Shown: positions 8,901 through 16,808, numbered from the stretch's first letter. The stretch is 64,000 nucleotides of DNA from Clostridiales bacterium GWF2_38_85 (GCA_001797275.1 MGOY01000014.1:124001-188000), one strand, 5' to 3'. Notes: generated by a model from the sequence alone, not told the origin. A program made the numbers and translations.

Positions 8901-11514
8901 TATTATCAAATGCATTGTAAATAATATTCTGAGTTATTATGAAGCTATTCTTGAATAACAAAGCTTGATCGATATTTCGGATTGCCAACGTATTAGCCAA
9001 ATTGGTTTCGTTATAAATATGTCCGGCAATAAAAAGATAACCATTATCACAAAGTATATTACCGGAAAGCTCCTGAGTAAAAGCATAGTTACTTATTGTT
9101 GCAGAAGCAATATTGTAAAAATATAAAGGTTCATAACCATTTGTATTCCACAAATAGATACGATTTGTTGTTGATGAATATATTGCCTTGTGGATATTCG
9201 AATTTACCTGCCCAATTTTGTTTTTAGTTTTATTTTCGGAATTTACTGAATAGAGTATTGAGGCTAAACTGCTCGAAGTTACAGTATATATTGTATTATT
9301 TACACTCAATATACTTCTGACCGGATTTGTAAACGAGATATTGGTATATACAGCGTTTTCTGTTCCGCGTAGTTTTGAACGATCAAGCAGGGTTATTGAT
9401 GATATATGTTGAAGAATTACATATTTATCGGTCAATATTGCATCGAGAACTACATAATCGAGTCCAATGAATTTAATCGATTCTGTAAAATTGGTTGTAT
9501 CGTAAAGTCTGATGCCCTTCATATTATCGCCATATGACATAATCAATGAATTTTGTTCATCAAGTAACAGCTTCGGATTTGCCATAGCAAGATTTTGGTT
9601 ATATGCAATATCAGTGTTTATAGTAAACTTTATAGTCCTTGAGTTTGTTAAGCCATAATTGCTAATAATTACTGTATATTCTCCGTTTTCAGATATAATA
9701 GTGTCAGTATCATCTGAAATTTGAATACCGTTCAATAAGATATTTCCTTCACCTATCTGACGCAGCTTGACAGGTGTAGTATATACAATACCATCTTCTA
9801 CACCCAAAAGAACAGGTATATCGGTAAGCATAGTAAAGTTTTTTTCAACTTTGTTACCATATGGACCGGTAAGGACAAATTTATACTGACCGCTTGTCTC
9901 AATTTTCTTACCGGAATAATAGGGGTAACCATTAAGTGTAGCTGTACCGCGTGAAAAAGTTATTGAGATCGGTTCATAAAAAGTATCACCTGTAGGGCAT
10001 GAATATTTTAATTGCATCGTATCTATTATAAAATTGATCATAACGGTATTTGTACCATCTTCAACAGAAAGAGTATGATTACCGTTTAATTCAATCTTCT
10101 GACCGGAAATGATATGATTATCATTAAGTAGCGCTGTTCCACGATTGTAATAAATTGATACAGGTTCAAAATATACTTCATCGTCGTAAACACCGTAGAC
10201 AATAGGGAAGTTACAGGTTGCCATTACTTGATGGGGATTAATAATGCCATAACCGATATAATTATTATGTATTTTCATTCCAGCGGAGTTTCTTAAAAGA
10301 GCCAGGAATGCATCGCTGTTAATTTTGACTCCTTCATCAAGCGCAGACAGAGCTAATGCAGCAATTGCACTTACATAGGGAGCTGCATATGAAGTACCGG
10401 AATCTGTGGTGTATTTTGCTTCTCCGTTAACAGATAAAATTGTTATACTTTCACCCGGAGCTGCAATGTCAACCCTATCATTGAATTGCGAAAAACCGGA
10501 AACTTCAAGATTGGAATTTATTGAAGCAACACTAATAACATAATCATATGAAGCCGGGTATGAATATTTACCGGCATTCTCAATACTGTTACCTTCATTT
10601 CCGGCGGCAGCTATTAAAATACAGCCTTTGTCTGCCGCATATTTGATTGCATTTTGTTCAGTGTTAGACATACCGATTCCGCCAAAGCTCATGTTGATAA
10701 CATCCGCGCCACTGTCGGCAGCAAATCTTAAACCCGCGATGAAGTCAGCAGAGTAAATCTGATCTTTCTCACTGGTAACTCTTATAGGCAAAACAGTAAC
10801 ATCGGGAGCAACGCCGGCAACACCTAACTCATTATGTTGTGCAATAATAATACCTGTAACACCGGTTCCATGACCGAGCGGATCGGATGAAACACCGCTT
10901 TTTCTGGTTATTGCATCATATCCGGTAAGAATATTACTACCGGCAAGGTCTTCGTGGGTTCTGTCAACACCGCTGTCTAAAACAGCAACAACAACATCCT
11001 CACTTCCGGAATTGTAATCCCATACAACACTAATGTTAAAATCGGTGCTCGCCCATTGCGTATTATATAAGGGGTCTGAGGGAGTATATGACAAACTCCT
11101 GATTTTATCAAGTTCAGTATATTCGATATAATCCGAATATTGCATATTGAAGAGGTCAATATCTTTGATGTACATCATAAACAATCTTTCGCTGCTTTGC
11201 GTTAGAAGCTTATAGGTATTATTATTGACTATATCATAAATCTTATTGTACGAAATTGAATCTTTGAATTTAATTATGTATCTTTCGCCTAAAAAAGACA
11301 TGTCAAAAGCAGGTGCTGCGAGCAACATTCTTGCTGTACCTGCATATTTATATGTATTATTTATTATGACTCCGTCTTCAACCGCAAGCTCAAGGTTTTC
11401 TGCACGCTGTTTATCGAAATCACTAAAAGGATTGATTTCGAATGAAAACCCGGAAACAGGTATAAATGGGAGTATTAAAATTGTAACAAGTAAAATTGCG
11501 AGCAGTTTTCTCAT
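5938..11514 (-). CDS. Giant cell-surface subtilase (S8) with dockerin, cohesin-like and cadherin-like modules
   Basis: Secreted serine protease of 1858 residues. A signal peptide (1-~24) and a prodomain-like region (~40-140) precede the S8 catalytic domain (~150-430), with triad Asp180 ('AVLDSGVD'), His215 ('GHGTGVTG') and Ser375 ('SGTSYAAP') and oxyanion Asn306 ('AAAGNEG'). Repeated Ig-like chitobiase-type segments follow (~440-640). A long beta-rich, propeller-like region spans ~640-1230, then a Big_2-type domain (~1285-1365). A type I dockerin with two calcium loops ('DIDGDSIISVSDF' and 'DINKNGVLSITDL') lies at ~1435-1495. Then come a cohesin/CBM-like domain (~1510-1620) and two cadherin-like beta-sandwich segments (~1640-1815). 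A C-terminal transmembrane helix with an RKK tail acts as anchor. It is monocistronic with its own promoter. The substrate is unknown; nutrient protein breakdown or surface-protein processing are likely roles. Confidence 0.9.
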   Translation of the reverse strand: MRKLLAILLVTILILPFIPVSGFSFEINPFSDFDKQRAENLELAVEDGVIINNTYKYAGTARMLLAAPAFDMSFLGERYIIKFKDSISYNKIYDIVNNNTYKLLTQSSERLFMMYIKDIDLFNMQYSDYIEYTELDKIRSLSYTPSDPLYNTQWASTDFNISVVWDYNSGSEDVVVAVLDSGVDRTHEDLAGSNILTGYDAITRKSGVSSDPLGHGTGVTGIIIAQHNELGVAGVAPDVTVLPIRVTSEKDQIYSADFIAGLRFAADSGADVINMSFGGIGMSNTEQNAIKYAADKGCILIAAAGNEGNSIENAGKYSYPASYDYVISVASINSNLEVSGFSQFNDRVDIAAPGESITILSVNGEAKYTTDSGTSYAAPYVSAIAALALSALDEGVKINSDAFLALLRNSAGMKIHNNYIGYGIINPHQVMATCNFPIVYGVYDDEVYFEPVSIYYNRGTALLNDNHIISGQKIELNGNHTLSVEDGTNTVMINFIIDTMQLKYSCPTGDTFYEPISITFSRGTATLNGYPYYSGKKIETSGQYKFVLTGPYGNKVEKNFTMLTDIPVLLGVEDGIVYTTPVKLRQIGEGNILLNGIQISDDTDTIISENGEYTVIISNYGLTNSRTIKFTINTDIAYNQNLAMANPKLLLDEQNSLIMSYGDNMKGIRLYDTTNFTESIKFIGLDYVVLDAILTDKYVILQHISSITLLDRSKLRGTENAVYTNISFTNPVRSILSVNNTIYTVTSSSLASILYSVNSENKTKNKIGQVNSNIHKAIYSSTTNRIYLWNTNGYEPLYFYNIASATISNYAFTQELSGNILCDNGYLFIAGHIYNETNLANTLAIRNIDQALLFKNSFIITQNIIYNAFDNTEYGSFKKAVSDIEVGSDNTVYIAFTDKTIEVCKNAENVFNKLKIKQSFRAINPVIQFIGNETSNSDFLSEWTVNSGFELIDWELVESTKNIYMIAKNDYNLYILDSNFNLLKSISLPNQPKAIATDNSKIYITFENSRLVYFIDAKTLSSASMNLTAAINTNHIEAANGFLYLLSGNTFYSVNSTTRTTNTITLSSEIISFTVNPSTSTLYFAFSGLEDYIELYNLNTLVKKATYPFVASSSLLFCDGTYLYSSNLVYNCNTMNFLYAMPGKINTSNGTSVLLDKGVFNHSTMNMSVSTSLFGINNCLLSHDNEVYVFISGGGIAKVKNPFKIPLGLTPEVSLSGIQISENVYKGNVTVNFNYGYGYLNGYPISNSTIIKDGGTHNIIVVMPLAVNSAVAFNINPVINGISISGGNTQLFINESKMLSIIYSPKGVSKVPVNFISDNDCIKVEQNGQITGMCEGTAIITAITSDGKFKSSITVTVLSSRISFNNTVFSLNNSGFILVDRAGIKVKAILDAVNVGNGSAVVYKDQKVLISTDALSTGCRLAILNVNNEEISSSYISVKGDIDGDSIISVSDFLSLKSELKSAALENEKFYAADINKNGVLSITDLVMLESHLLGKAPLSYIDQKTLQEKQGLISISEISTVHVGAEAVFQVTADTSECYGVNGVISYNSDIMEVKLASSALEELGWILNTYSSNGRLYFIIYSSNKQNPIQGKAVLFEITSEISETAQIGAELLLKPEYANTDQHSLNTEAKTLQLLQPLSDDSTLQSLTIKNYPFEFNFDSSIFEYQIDLPYEIAELDIDAVPRNEFAFIKISSVDLVPGKPKTIIIKVTAENGSTSEYVIIASRETDSSDIKSSECRISSVNPSAGVLSPEFNPDETEYTLSLPKGIYSVQFNCTTIDSNAKYEYYLNANKHYIIQCTAEDGTIMQYDITLAVDDTEISKPADPITENIAFYSAILASLLIIGFILGFVLHWRKK

Positions 11515-11581
11515 TAAAGAAAGCTCATTCCTTTCAGCTGATAAAAACTACATATAAATCAAACAGCAAAATCCCTGATAT

Positions 11582-11613
11582 TTTATTCTAATTCGATTTT
11601 GAAACAGTATTAT
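11582..11613 (-). repeat. R1 repeat fragment in the subtilase leader
   Basis: Read on the minus strand this gives ACTGTTTCAAAATCGAATTAGAATAAAA, closely matching the right end of the R1 element at 2172-2198. Only the terminal ~30 bp is recognisable; it lies in the 5' untranslated region of the subtilase gene. Confidence 0.55.
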
Positions 11614-11643
11614 TGCAGGAAATAGTTATTGACTTATATTAAA

Positions 11644-11672
11644 ATAATACCACAATAATGATATTATGTCAA
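11644..11672 (-). promoter_or_regulatory. Promoter of the subtilase gene
   Basis: On the minus strand, TTGACA (11672-11667), 17 nt spacer, TATTAT (11649-11644). It gives a ~125 nt leader containing the R1 fragment. Confidence 0.7.
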
Positions 11673-11701
11673 CACCGATATAAACATAATTTGTTCGGTG
11701 C

Positions 11702-11807
11702 TATATAAAACTAACAAATGAATTGTGATTTTATTAATTTGAAAAAAGCCAAAGAGTATAGGCTTTTTCAAATTGCTTAGGTAATTCATTTGTTAGTTTC
11801 ATATAAA
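11702..11807. repeat. R2 palindromic element, copy 1
   Basis: About 106 bp with terminal inverted repeats of ~22 bp (core AACTAACAAATGAATT, perfect in both arms) and a central hairpin TTTGAAAAAAGCC / GGCTTTTTCAAA with loop AAAGAGTATA. The second copy is at 44724-44829. There is no coding capacity. Both orientations of the central hairpin end in a T-run, so it may act as a bidirectional terminator. Confidence 0.85.
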
Positions 11808-12048
11808 TAAATATACATCATTGCAGTATAAAATTCATCATACAAAATAACGGACTTTTGATACAGAAAAAATTATTTTCAGTACAATATTTTATAGCTG
11901 GCATATTATTATCAGCTTTCTAAATTATAATAATTTATCGTTAACCTTCCGAAAATGCGAAGCATTTTTTGAGTCAATAAATAATATTGACTCTGACAAC
12001 CGCAAGAACGAAAAATACCAATAAACCTGTATGTTGGCTTTATATTTG
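11808..12048. other. Intergenic region downstream of mntP
   Basis: No gene seen. It contains two hairpins: AAAATGC-gaa-GCATTTT (11954-11970) and GAGTCAATA / TATTGACTC (~11973-11995). Read on the minus strand these lie just past the mntP stop and may end its transcript, although the T-run is poor. Confidence 0.4.
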
Positions 12049-12591
12049 TTAGATTAGTGCTTTTATTGCAAGAATTATAAGTATAAGACCGCCGAAAAGC
12101 ATTGCTTTGCTGCCTAATACTTTTCTCAGCTTTGTTCCAAAATGCATGGCAATAAAACAAATAATAAAGGTAATAACAGCAATAACAGCGGATGCAAAAA
12201 ACTGATTTATTCCTGTTGCAACAAAAGTAATCCCGACAGCAAAAGCATCAATGCTTGTAGAAACAGACTGTAGCATTAAAATACTGAATGTAAATTTAAT
12301 AAGCTCGCATTTCTCATCCTCATGCTTGAAAAGTGCATCGAAAATCATCTTACCGCCAAGGAATACAAATATAATAAAAATAATTATTTCTGAGAATTTG
12401 CCGAAATTGATATAATAAAGAAGATAATATCCCAGCAGCGGCATGATTCCTTGAAATATTGCAAAAGACAAAGGAATTAATAGATAATGTTTCTTTCTGA
12501 TATTACTGAAACACATTGTGTTTGAGATTGAAACTGCAGCAGCGTCAACAGCTAACGCAACAGACAATATGATTAGTTCCCATATTTGCAT
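12049..12591 (-). CDS. mntP: Manganese efflux pump MntP
   Basis: MntP-family (DUF204) exporter of 180 residues with six predicted transmembrane helices arranged as two three-helix repeats. The paired signatures are visible: 'ALAVDAAAVSISN' in the first repeat and 'STSIDAFAVGITF' in the second, supplying the membrane aspartates used for metal binding. Family knowledge says it exports Mn2+ to prevent toxicity. It lies 22 nt downstream of the trmN6-like gene on the same strand and is probably co-transcribed with it. I looked for a yybP-ykoY manganese riboswitch upstream and did not recognise one, so control here is unclear. The start ATG at 12591 follows a AAAGGA-like site. Confidence 0.88.
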   Translation of the reverse strand: MQIWELIILSVALAVDAAAVSISNTMCFSNIRKKHYLLIPLSFAIFQGIMPLLGYYLLYYINFGKFSEIIIFIIFVFLGGKMIFDALFKHEDEKCELIKFTFSILMLQSVSTSIDAFAVGITFVATGINQFFASAVIAVITFIICFIAMHFGTKLRKVLGSKAMLFGGLILIILAIKALI

Positions 12592-12613
12592 AAGGTTTTT
12601 CCTTTTGAGTTTA

Positions 12614-13339
12614 TTATAATATTAATGATGACAAAGCTTTCTGCATTTCGTTGGTATATACGATATGCTTTTTATCAGTATAAATATACAATGGTTTATA
12701 AAAAATAAGACCATCGGCAGAATCTTTCTTACCTTCTACCAGAATCAATGACGGGCGTTCATCAATAGATGGCTGAACAGGTAATAGCCGCTTTGGTGTA
12801 ATTTTATGCTTTTGCATAGAAAAAAGAAGAGCTGACATTCTTTCCGGACGATATACAACGTAGAAGTTACCGCCTGAACGAAGACACCATGCAGCAGCCT
12901 GACAGAAGTCATCAATATTTCCAACAACCTCGTGCCGTGCTATATATTTAGATTCGTTTTCATTCGTTTTACCGCAGTTCATTTGCATGTATGGAGGGTT
13001 TGTAACAACAAAATCACACATACCTGAAGCAATGTGCTGTTTAATATCACTGACATTGCTGTTTATAACGACACATCGGTTGTCAAGAGAATTTTCTTTC
13101 AAATTTAACTTTATCAACTCTGCATACTTTTCCTGCACTTCAACAGCATAAATATTTTTTGCATAATTTGACGAAAGCATCAGCATGGCAATAACACCGC
13201 TACCACTGCCCAGATCACAGCCAATCCTTTTAGACGAGCCTTTTGTAAAAGCCGAAAGCAAAAGAGCATCGGTGCCGAATAATAATCCGTCACTGTATTC
13301 ATTCAATATCAAACTATTGTAAATTTCGGTTTTTCTCAA
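12614..13339 (-). CDS. trmN6: tRNA1(Val) (adenine(37)-N6)-methyltransferase-like protein
   Basis: Class I SAM-dependent methyltransferase of 241 residues, YfiC/TrmN6 type. The SAM motif I is 'GCDLGSGSGVIAMLML' and the N6-adenine motif IV is 'VTNPPYMQ'. The early 'DGLLFGTDALLLSAF' segment is the conserved 'T-D-x-x-L-L' region of this family. It is expected to methylate A37 of a valine tRNA, although a related small-RNA substrate cannot be excluded. The start is a TTG at 13339, supported by an AAAGGAG site nine bases upstream; no in-frame ATG gives a complete N-terminus. It heads a short operon with mntP. Confidence 0.8.
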   Translation of the reverse strand: MRKTEIYNSLILNEYSDGLLFGTDALLLSAFTKGSSKRIGCDLGSGSGVIAMLMLSSNYAKNIYAVEVQEKYAELIKLNLKENSLDNRCVVINSNVSDIKQHIASGMCDFVVTNPPYMQMNCGKTNENESKYIARHEVVGNIDDFCQAAAWCLRSGGNFYVVYRPERMSALLFSMQKHKITPKRLLPVQPSIDERPSLILVEGKKDSADGLIFYKPLYIYTDKKHIVYTNEMQKALSSLIL

Positions 13340-13485
13340 TTGCTTGGCTCCTTTATCAAAACTAATTAATAGCTTTGTTTTTTATTAATATTTCTATAAA
13401 AAAGTCTTTTATTTTTGGATTTTTTATGTTAATATATCAACAGGTCGCTTTGCGGTCTCTATTATTACGCTTGGAGGTGTTGTAT

Positions 13486-13662
13486 ATGGCATACCGTATT
13501 GACAAAGAATTATGTATCGGATGTGGAGCTTGCGAATCCGAATGTCCTGTATCAGCTATTTCGTCTGACGATGATGGAAAATACAAAATAAACGCTGATG
13601 AATGCATTGATTGTGGTGCATGTGCCGGTGTTTGTCCGGTTGACGCTCCAAAACCCGAATAA
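13486..13662 (+). CDS. 2[4Fe-4S] ferredoxin
   Basis: Small electron carrier of 58 residues with two cubane cluster motifs: 'CIGCGACESECP' and 'CIDCGACAGVCP' (C-x2-C-x2-C-x3-CP each). Length and layout match clostridial ferredoxins that serve pyruvate:ferredoxin oxidoreductase and hydrogenases. The start ATG at 13486 follows a clear GGAGGTG ribosome site; longer in-frame versions lack such a site and add a non-conserved tail. It is a single-gene unit closed by the terminator at 13694. The ferredoxin is compatible with an anaerobic fermentative lifestyle. Confidence 0.95.
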   Translation: MAYRIDKELCIGCGACESECPVSAISSDDDGKYKINADECIDCGACAGVCPVDAPKPE

Positions 13663-13693
13663 AATAATTCGGGAACTAATATGTGTGCAATAG

Positions 13694-13717
13694 GGGATGG
13701 CATTTGCCATCCCTTTT
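13694..13717 (+). terminator. Intrinsic terminator of the ferredoxin gene
   Basis: GGGATGGCA (13694-13702) / TGCCATCCC (13705-13713) with a two-base loop and TTTT after it. Confidence 0.85.
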
Positions 13718-13731
13718 GCGTTTTATTAATT

Positions 13732-13757
13732 TTATACTAATTCGATTCTGAAAAGTA
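13732..13757 (-). repeat. R1 repeat fragment after the DUF4434 gene
   Basis: On the minus strand this reads TTTTCAGAATCGAATTAGTATAA, the right end of R1 (compare 2176-2194 and 16788-16810). It sits a few bases beyond the stop codon of the lipoprotein gene. Only this terminal part is recognisable. Confidence 0.55.
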
Positions 13758-13760
13758 TTA

Positions 13761-15155
13761 CTATCTTTCAATGGTTACTTTTGCGGTTTCGCTTTTGTTC
13801 CCATTAATATCTACAACATAGATTGAATACAAAGCATCAGCATTCGCGTTTAATCCGTCAAGTGAATCAGTTTCGTTTATAGTTATTGTAGAACCATTAT
13901 ATTCTAATAAACTTACAACTTTTCTATTTAGACCAGTGCGTGTAATATATAGTTTAAATAAACCGACAGGAGAATTCTCAGCAGTTATCTTAAATGTTAC
14001 ATTATTGCCTGATACGGTATATGTAACTGTAGGAGTAGGGATGTCATAATTCTCTACAACACCTGTATTATAATATTGCAAATATGCATCGTGGAATTTT
14101 GCATGCCCGGTATCTGGTGAATAATAATGTGAATATGCAAAGGTTACATGTTCTTCAACATATTTTTCAGAGATATTCATCTGTTCGACAAATCTTCCGA
14201 TTGTAGCACTTGACCAGTCGGATTGATCAAAATCTTCGTTATTTGCCCAGAATACTAAACCTTCTTCGGTGTCGCAAGCTTTTTTCAATTCACTGTAATA
14301 TGCATCAAGCATATCGATTGAAATATGACCTGCACCAACTGAATCCTGACAGCAATATATATCGCCGTCTCTGAAATTAGCTTCAGCAAAAACTTTTGTC
14401 CATTGTTCGCCGGCCTGGACAGCAGTTGAACCTGACTTTGAAACAAAGGGTGACAGCATCAGGGGCATCGTAGCATCCAGTTCTGTCAGATAATCAAGAT
14501 TGACATTTAAAAATTCTGCAACCTGACTTTCATATCTACCCATGACATTATATAATTCCCATGCATAATACCAGCCGTATAATGCATTCGGATATTTTTC
14601 TTTGTAAAGATCATATATTTCATTTGCCATCTGATTGCCTATATCACCTTGTGACATATACCAATCACGGTCGGTTGCAGCTTTATCCCACCATTCATCA
14701 GATAAATTTAAACCGATGAATACTTTTATGCCTTTTTTCTCAGCGGCTGCAAGACAACGTTCTATACAATATGGATGATAAGAATATCCTTCATTGCTTT
14801 TGTTAGAATTAGCAAGTGTTGATGGATAATAAACAGATTTAAATTTACTGTAAGGTGTTTCAGCTGCCCATTGAATAATAACAATGTCTATCCCAGCCTC
14901 AAGCAATCCGTCAAAATGATTTTCCCATATCTGCTGTGTTGAGTCGGCAAAAAGATATGGTTGAATAAATGTACCTATTACATGAGGATAATCCTTCTCG
15001 ATTACCGCAGGACTGCTTTCGGTTTCTGAAACTACACTTGATTCTGCTGAAGTATCTGAGGTATCAGATACCATATCCTTTGAGCTTGTATCAGCCGAAT
15101 CGCATGAAGAAAGTAGTAAACCTGCCACTAACAATAATATAAATAATTTTTTCAT
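13761..15155 (-). CDS. DUF4434 lipoprotein, glycoside-hydrolase-like
   Basis: Exported lipoprotein of 464 residues. The signal peptide ends in a lipobox (LLLSSC, lipidated Cys18), followed by a serine/threonine/aspartate-rich linker (~20-55). The main domain (~57-360) resembles DUF4434, a TIM-barrel glycoside-hydrolase-like family: 'VIGTFIQPYLFADS', then 'GIDIVIIQWA' and 'GWYYAWELYN', with conserved W/E residues typical of a sugar-binding barrel. A fibronectin-like beta domain closes the protein (~375-464). The role is probably binding or cleaving an extracellular glycan, but the specific activity is unknown. It lies 56 nt downstream of ung on the same strand, possibly in the same transcript. 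Confidence 0.75.
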   Translation of the reverse strand: MKKLFILLLVAGLLLSSCDSADTSSKDMVSDTSDTSAESSVVSETESSPAVIEKDYPHVIGTFIQPYLFADSTQQIWENHFDGLLEAGIDIVIIQWAAETPYSKFKSVYYPSTLANSNKSNEGYSYHPYCIERCLAAAEKKGIKVFIGLNLSDEWWDKAATDRDWYMSQGDIGNQMANEIYDLYKEKYPNALYGWYYAWELYNVMGRYESQVAEFLNVNLDYLTELDATMPLMLSPFVSKSGSTAVQAGEQWTKVFAEANFRDGDIYCCQDSVGAGHISIDMLDAYYSELKKACDTEEGLVFWANNEDFDQSDWSSATIGRFVEQMNISEKYVEEHVTFAYSHYYSPDTGHAKFHDAYLQYYNTGVVENYDIPTPTVTYTVSGNNVTFKITAENSPVGLFKLYITRTGLNRKVVSLLEYNGSTITINETDSLDGLNANADALYSIYVVDINGNKSETAKVTIER

Positions 15156-15211
15156 GTATATTAAATATCCTTTCTAATAGATATCATTTGTCTTACTATG
15201 AGCATAAACTC

Positions 15212-15880
15212 TTATAATGACCAGTCAACAGGACTCTGACCTGTTGATTCAAGAAAAGTATTTGCTTTGGAAAAGTGTTTACAACCAAAAAATCCGTTAT
15301 ATGCTGATAGTGGACTCGGATGAGCAGCTTCAAGAATGAGGTGTTTGTTATCTTTTATCAATACCTTTTTAGACTTTGCATATGCACCCCATAACAAGAA
15401 TACCATAGGGATGTCACGTCTGTCAAGTAATTCTATTATAGAATCAGTAATTTTTTCCCAACCCATATTCCGATGGCTGCCGGGTGAAGACTCTCTTACG
15501 GTAAGAACTGTGTTGAGCAGCAGTACTCCCTGCTTCGCCCAGGGTGTAAGATTTCCGTTAGTTTTAGAGTTATGTATATCAATATCTTTCGCCAGTTCCT
15601 TGTATATATTAAGGAGAGAGGGTGGTGGTGCAACTCCGTCCTGAACGGAGAAGCAAAGTCCATGTGCCTGTCCTAAACCATGATACGGATCCTGACCGAG
15701 TATAACTACTTTAACATCCTGATAATCTATGTATCTCAGAGCATTAAAAATGTCATTCATCGGTGGGAATATGTTGTATTTTGAATATTCGGATTTTAAG
15801 AATGAACGCAGCTCTTGATAATGTTCACTGTCAAACTCTGATTTCAGAAGCTCATCCCAGCTGTTACCGATATGTACCAT
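15212..15880 (-). CDS. ung: Uracil-DNA glycosylase
   Basis: Family 1 UDG, 222 residues, removing uracil from DNA in base-excision repair. Diagnostic motifs are present: the water-activating loop 'GQDPYHGLGQAHGLCFS' and the DNA-intercalation loop 'HPSPLSAYNGFFGCKHF' with the catalytic His. Length matches the family. It begins two bases after the upp stop, so the two are co-transcribed. This pairs release of uracil from DNA with its conversion to UMP. The Shine-Dalgarno is weak, suggesting translational coupling to upp. Confidence 0.97.
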   Translation of the reverse strand: MVHIGNSWDELLKSEFDSEHYQELRSFLKSEYSKYNIFPPMNDIFNALRYIDYQDVKVVILGQDPYHGLGQAHGLCFSVQDGVAPPPSLLNIYKELAKDIDIHNSKTNGNLTPWAKQGVLLLNTVLTVRESSPGSHRNMGWEKITDSIIELLDRRDIPMVFLLWGAYAKSKKVLIKDNKHLILEAAHPSPLSAYNGFFGCKHFSKANTFLESTGQSPVDWSL

Positions 15881-15882
15881 AA

Positions 15883-16512
15883 TTACTTTGTGCCGTACAT
15901 TCTGTCGCCGGCATCACCAAGCCCCGGAACAATATATGCGTATTCGTTAAGCTTTTCGTCAACTGCACCGATGAATATATCGACATCCGGATGAGCTGCC
16001 TGTACAGCTTTAATACCCTCTGGAGCGGCTATAAGGTTTATCATCTTTATGTTATGACAATTTCTTGCCTTTAAGAAGCTTATAGCTGCATTAGATGAAC
16101 CGCCTGTTGCAAGCATAGGATCAAGTATGATAAGCTGTCTGTCCTGAGCATCTTCTGGAATCTTGAAATAATATTCGACAGGAAGCAGGGTTTCATGGTC
16201 ACGGTAAAGACCTATATGACCAACCTTTGCTGTCGGAAGAACAGATAAAAACCCGTCGACCATACCAAGTCCTGCACGAAGGATAGGTATAATGCCGACT
16301 TTAGTATCTGAAATGAAATATCCTGTGGTTTTTGAAACGGGAGTTTCTATTTCGGCATCATAGGTCGGAAGGTCACGGGTTGCTTCATATGCCAATAACA
16401 TTGTAATTTCGCTCAGTAACTGTCGGAAATCCTTTGATCCTGTCTCCTTCATTCGCATCAGCGAAAGTTTATGAGTGATGAGCGGATGCTCCAATACTGT
16501 AATTTTACTCAT
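15883..16512 (-). CDS. upp: Uracil phosphoribosyltransferase
   Basis: Salvage enzyme making UMP from uracil and PRPP; 209 residues, the usual length. Visible motifs are '[15 protein letters not shown]', the PRPP-loop region '[18 protein letters not shown]' and the uracil-binding C-terminal '[17 protein letters not shown]'. The gene is first in an operon with ung and has a good sigma-A promoter at 16544-16572 and a GGAGATG ribosome site. Together with the de novo pyr operon at 46-56 kb it gives the cell both routes to UMP. Confidence 0.97.
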   Translation of the reverse strand: MSKITVLEHPLITHKLSLMRMKETGSKDFRQLLSEITMLLAYEATRDLPTYDAEIETPVSKTTGYFISDTKVGIIPILRAGLGMVDGFLSVLPTAKVGHIGLYRDHETLLPVEYYFKIPEDAQDRQLIILDPMLATGGSSNAAISFLKARNCHNIKMINLIAAPEGIKAVQAAHPDVDIFIGAVDEKLNEYAYIVPGLGDAGDRMYGTK

Positions 16513-16543
16513 TTGTCTACATCTCCAAATTAATATTTTAGTT

Positions 16544-16572
16544 ATTTTATCATATTGAAGCTCTTAGGTCAA
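16544..16572 (-). promoter_or_regulatory. Promoter of upp-ung
   Basis: On the minus strand, TTGACC (16572-16567), 17 nt spacer, TAAAAT (16549-16544). Confidence 0.7.
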
Positions 16573-16668
16573 TATTTTTTCGACATTATATATAAAAAAT
16601 AAAATTAAAAAGATAAAATATTATAAAAAATATTCAAATAACAAAAATAAACATAATAACCAAAATAC

Positions 16669-16696
16669 TTGACAATTAAAATTATTTGATTATAAT
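16669..16696 (+). promoter_or_regulatory. Strong promoter upstream of the R1 copy and a small ORF
   Basis: TTGACA (16669-16674), 16 nt spacer, TATAAT (16691-16696). It reads into the R1 element and the 35-codon ORF. Confidence 0.65.
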
Positions 16697-16705
16697 ATTA
16701 ATATA

Positions 16706-16808
16706 ATACTAATTTCTCATAAAACATTACGTTAAAACTCTGCGAAAAAACCATATAGTAAAGGTTTTTTTCTTGAATTTTATCTATGTTTTTAATCGGA
16801 ATTAGTAT
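16706..16808 (+). repeat. R1 inverted-repeat element, copy 2
   Basis: About 103 bp, starting ATACTAATTTCTCATAA and ending TCGGAATTAGTAT: terminal inverted repeats ATACTAATT/AATTAGTAT. The centre folds as AAAAAACC-n10-GGTTTTTT. Flanked by TATA on both sides, as at copy 1. It lies between a promoter and a small ORF, lengthening that leader. Confidence 0.85.

Noticed and set aside
11246-11557. 103-codon ORF opposite the subtilase start
   Set aside because: Antisense to the signal peptide and prodomain; composition follows the reversed codons of the real gene.
12592-12613. Manganese (yybP-ykoY) riboswitch before mntP
   Set aside because: Only 22 nt separate mntP from the upstream gene, and nothing resembling the conserved loops was found upstream of trmN6.
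13375-13485. Longer N-terminus for the ferredoxin (95 residues)
   Set aside because: The extension has no conservation pattern, and a clear GGAGGTG site lies just before the ATG at 13486.
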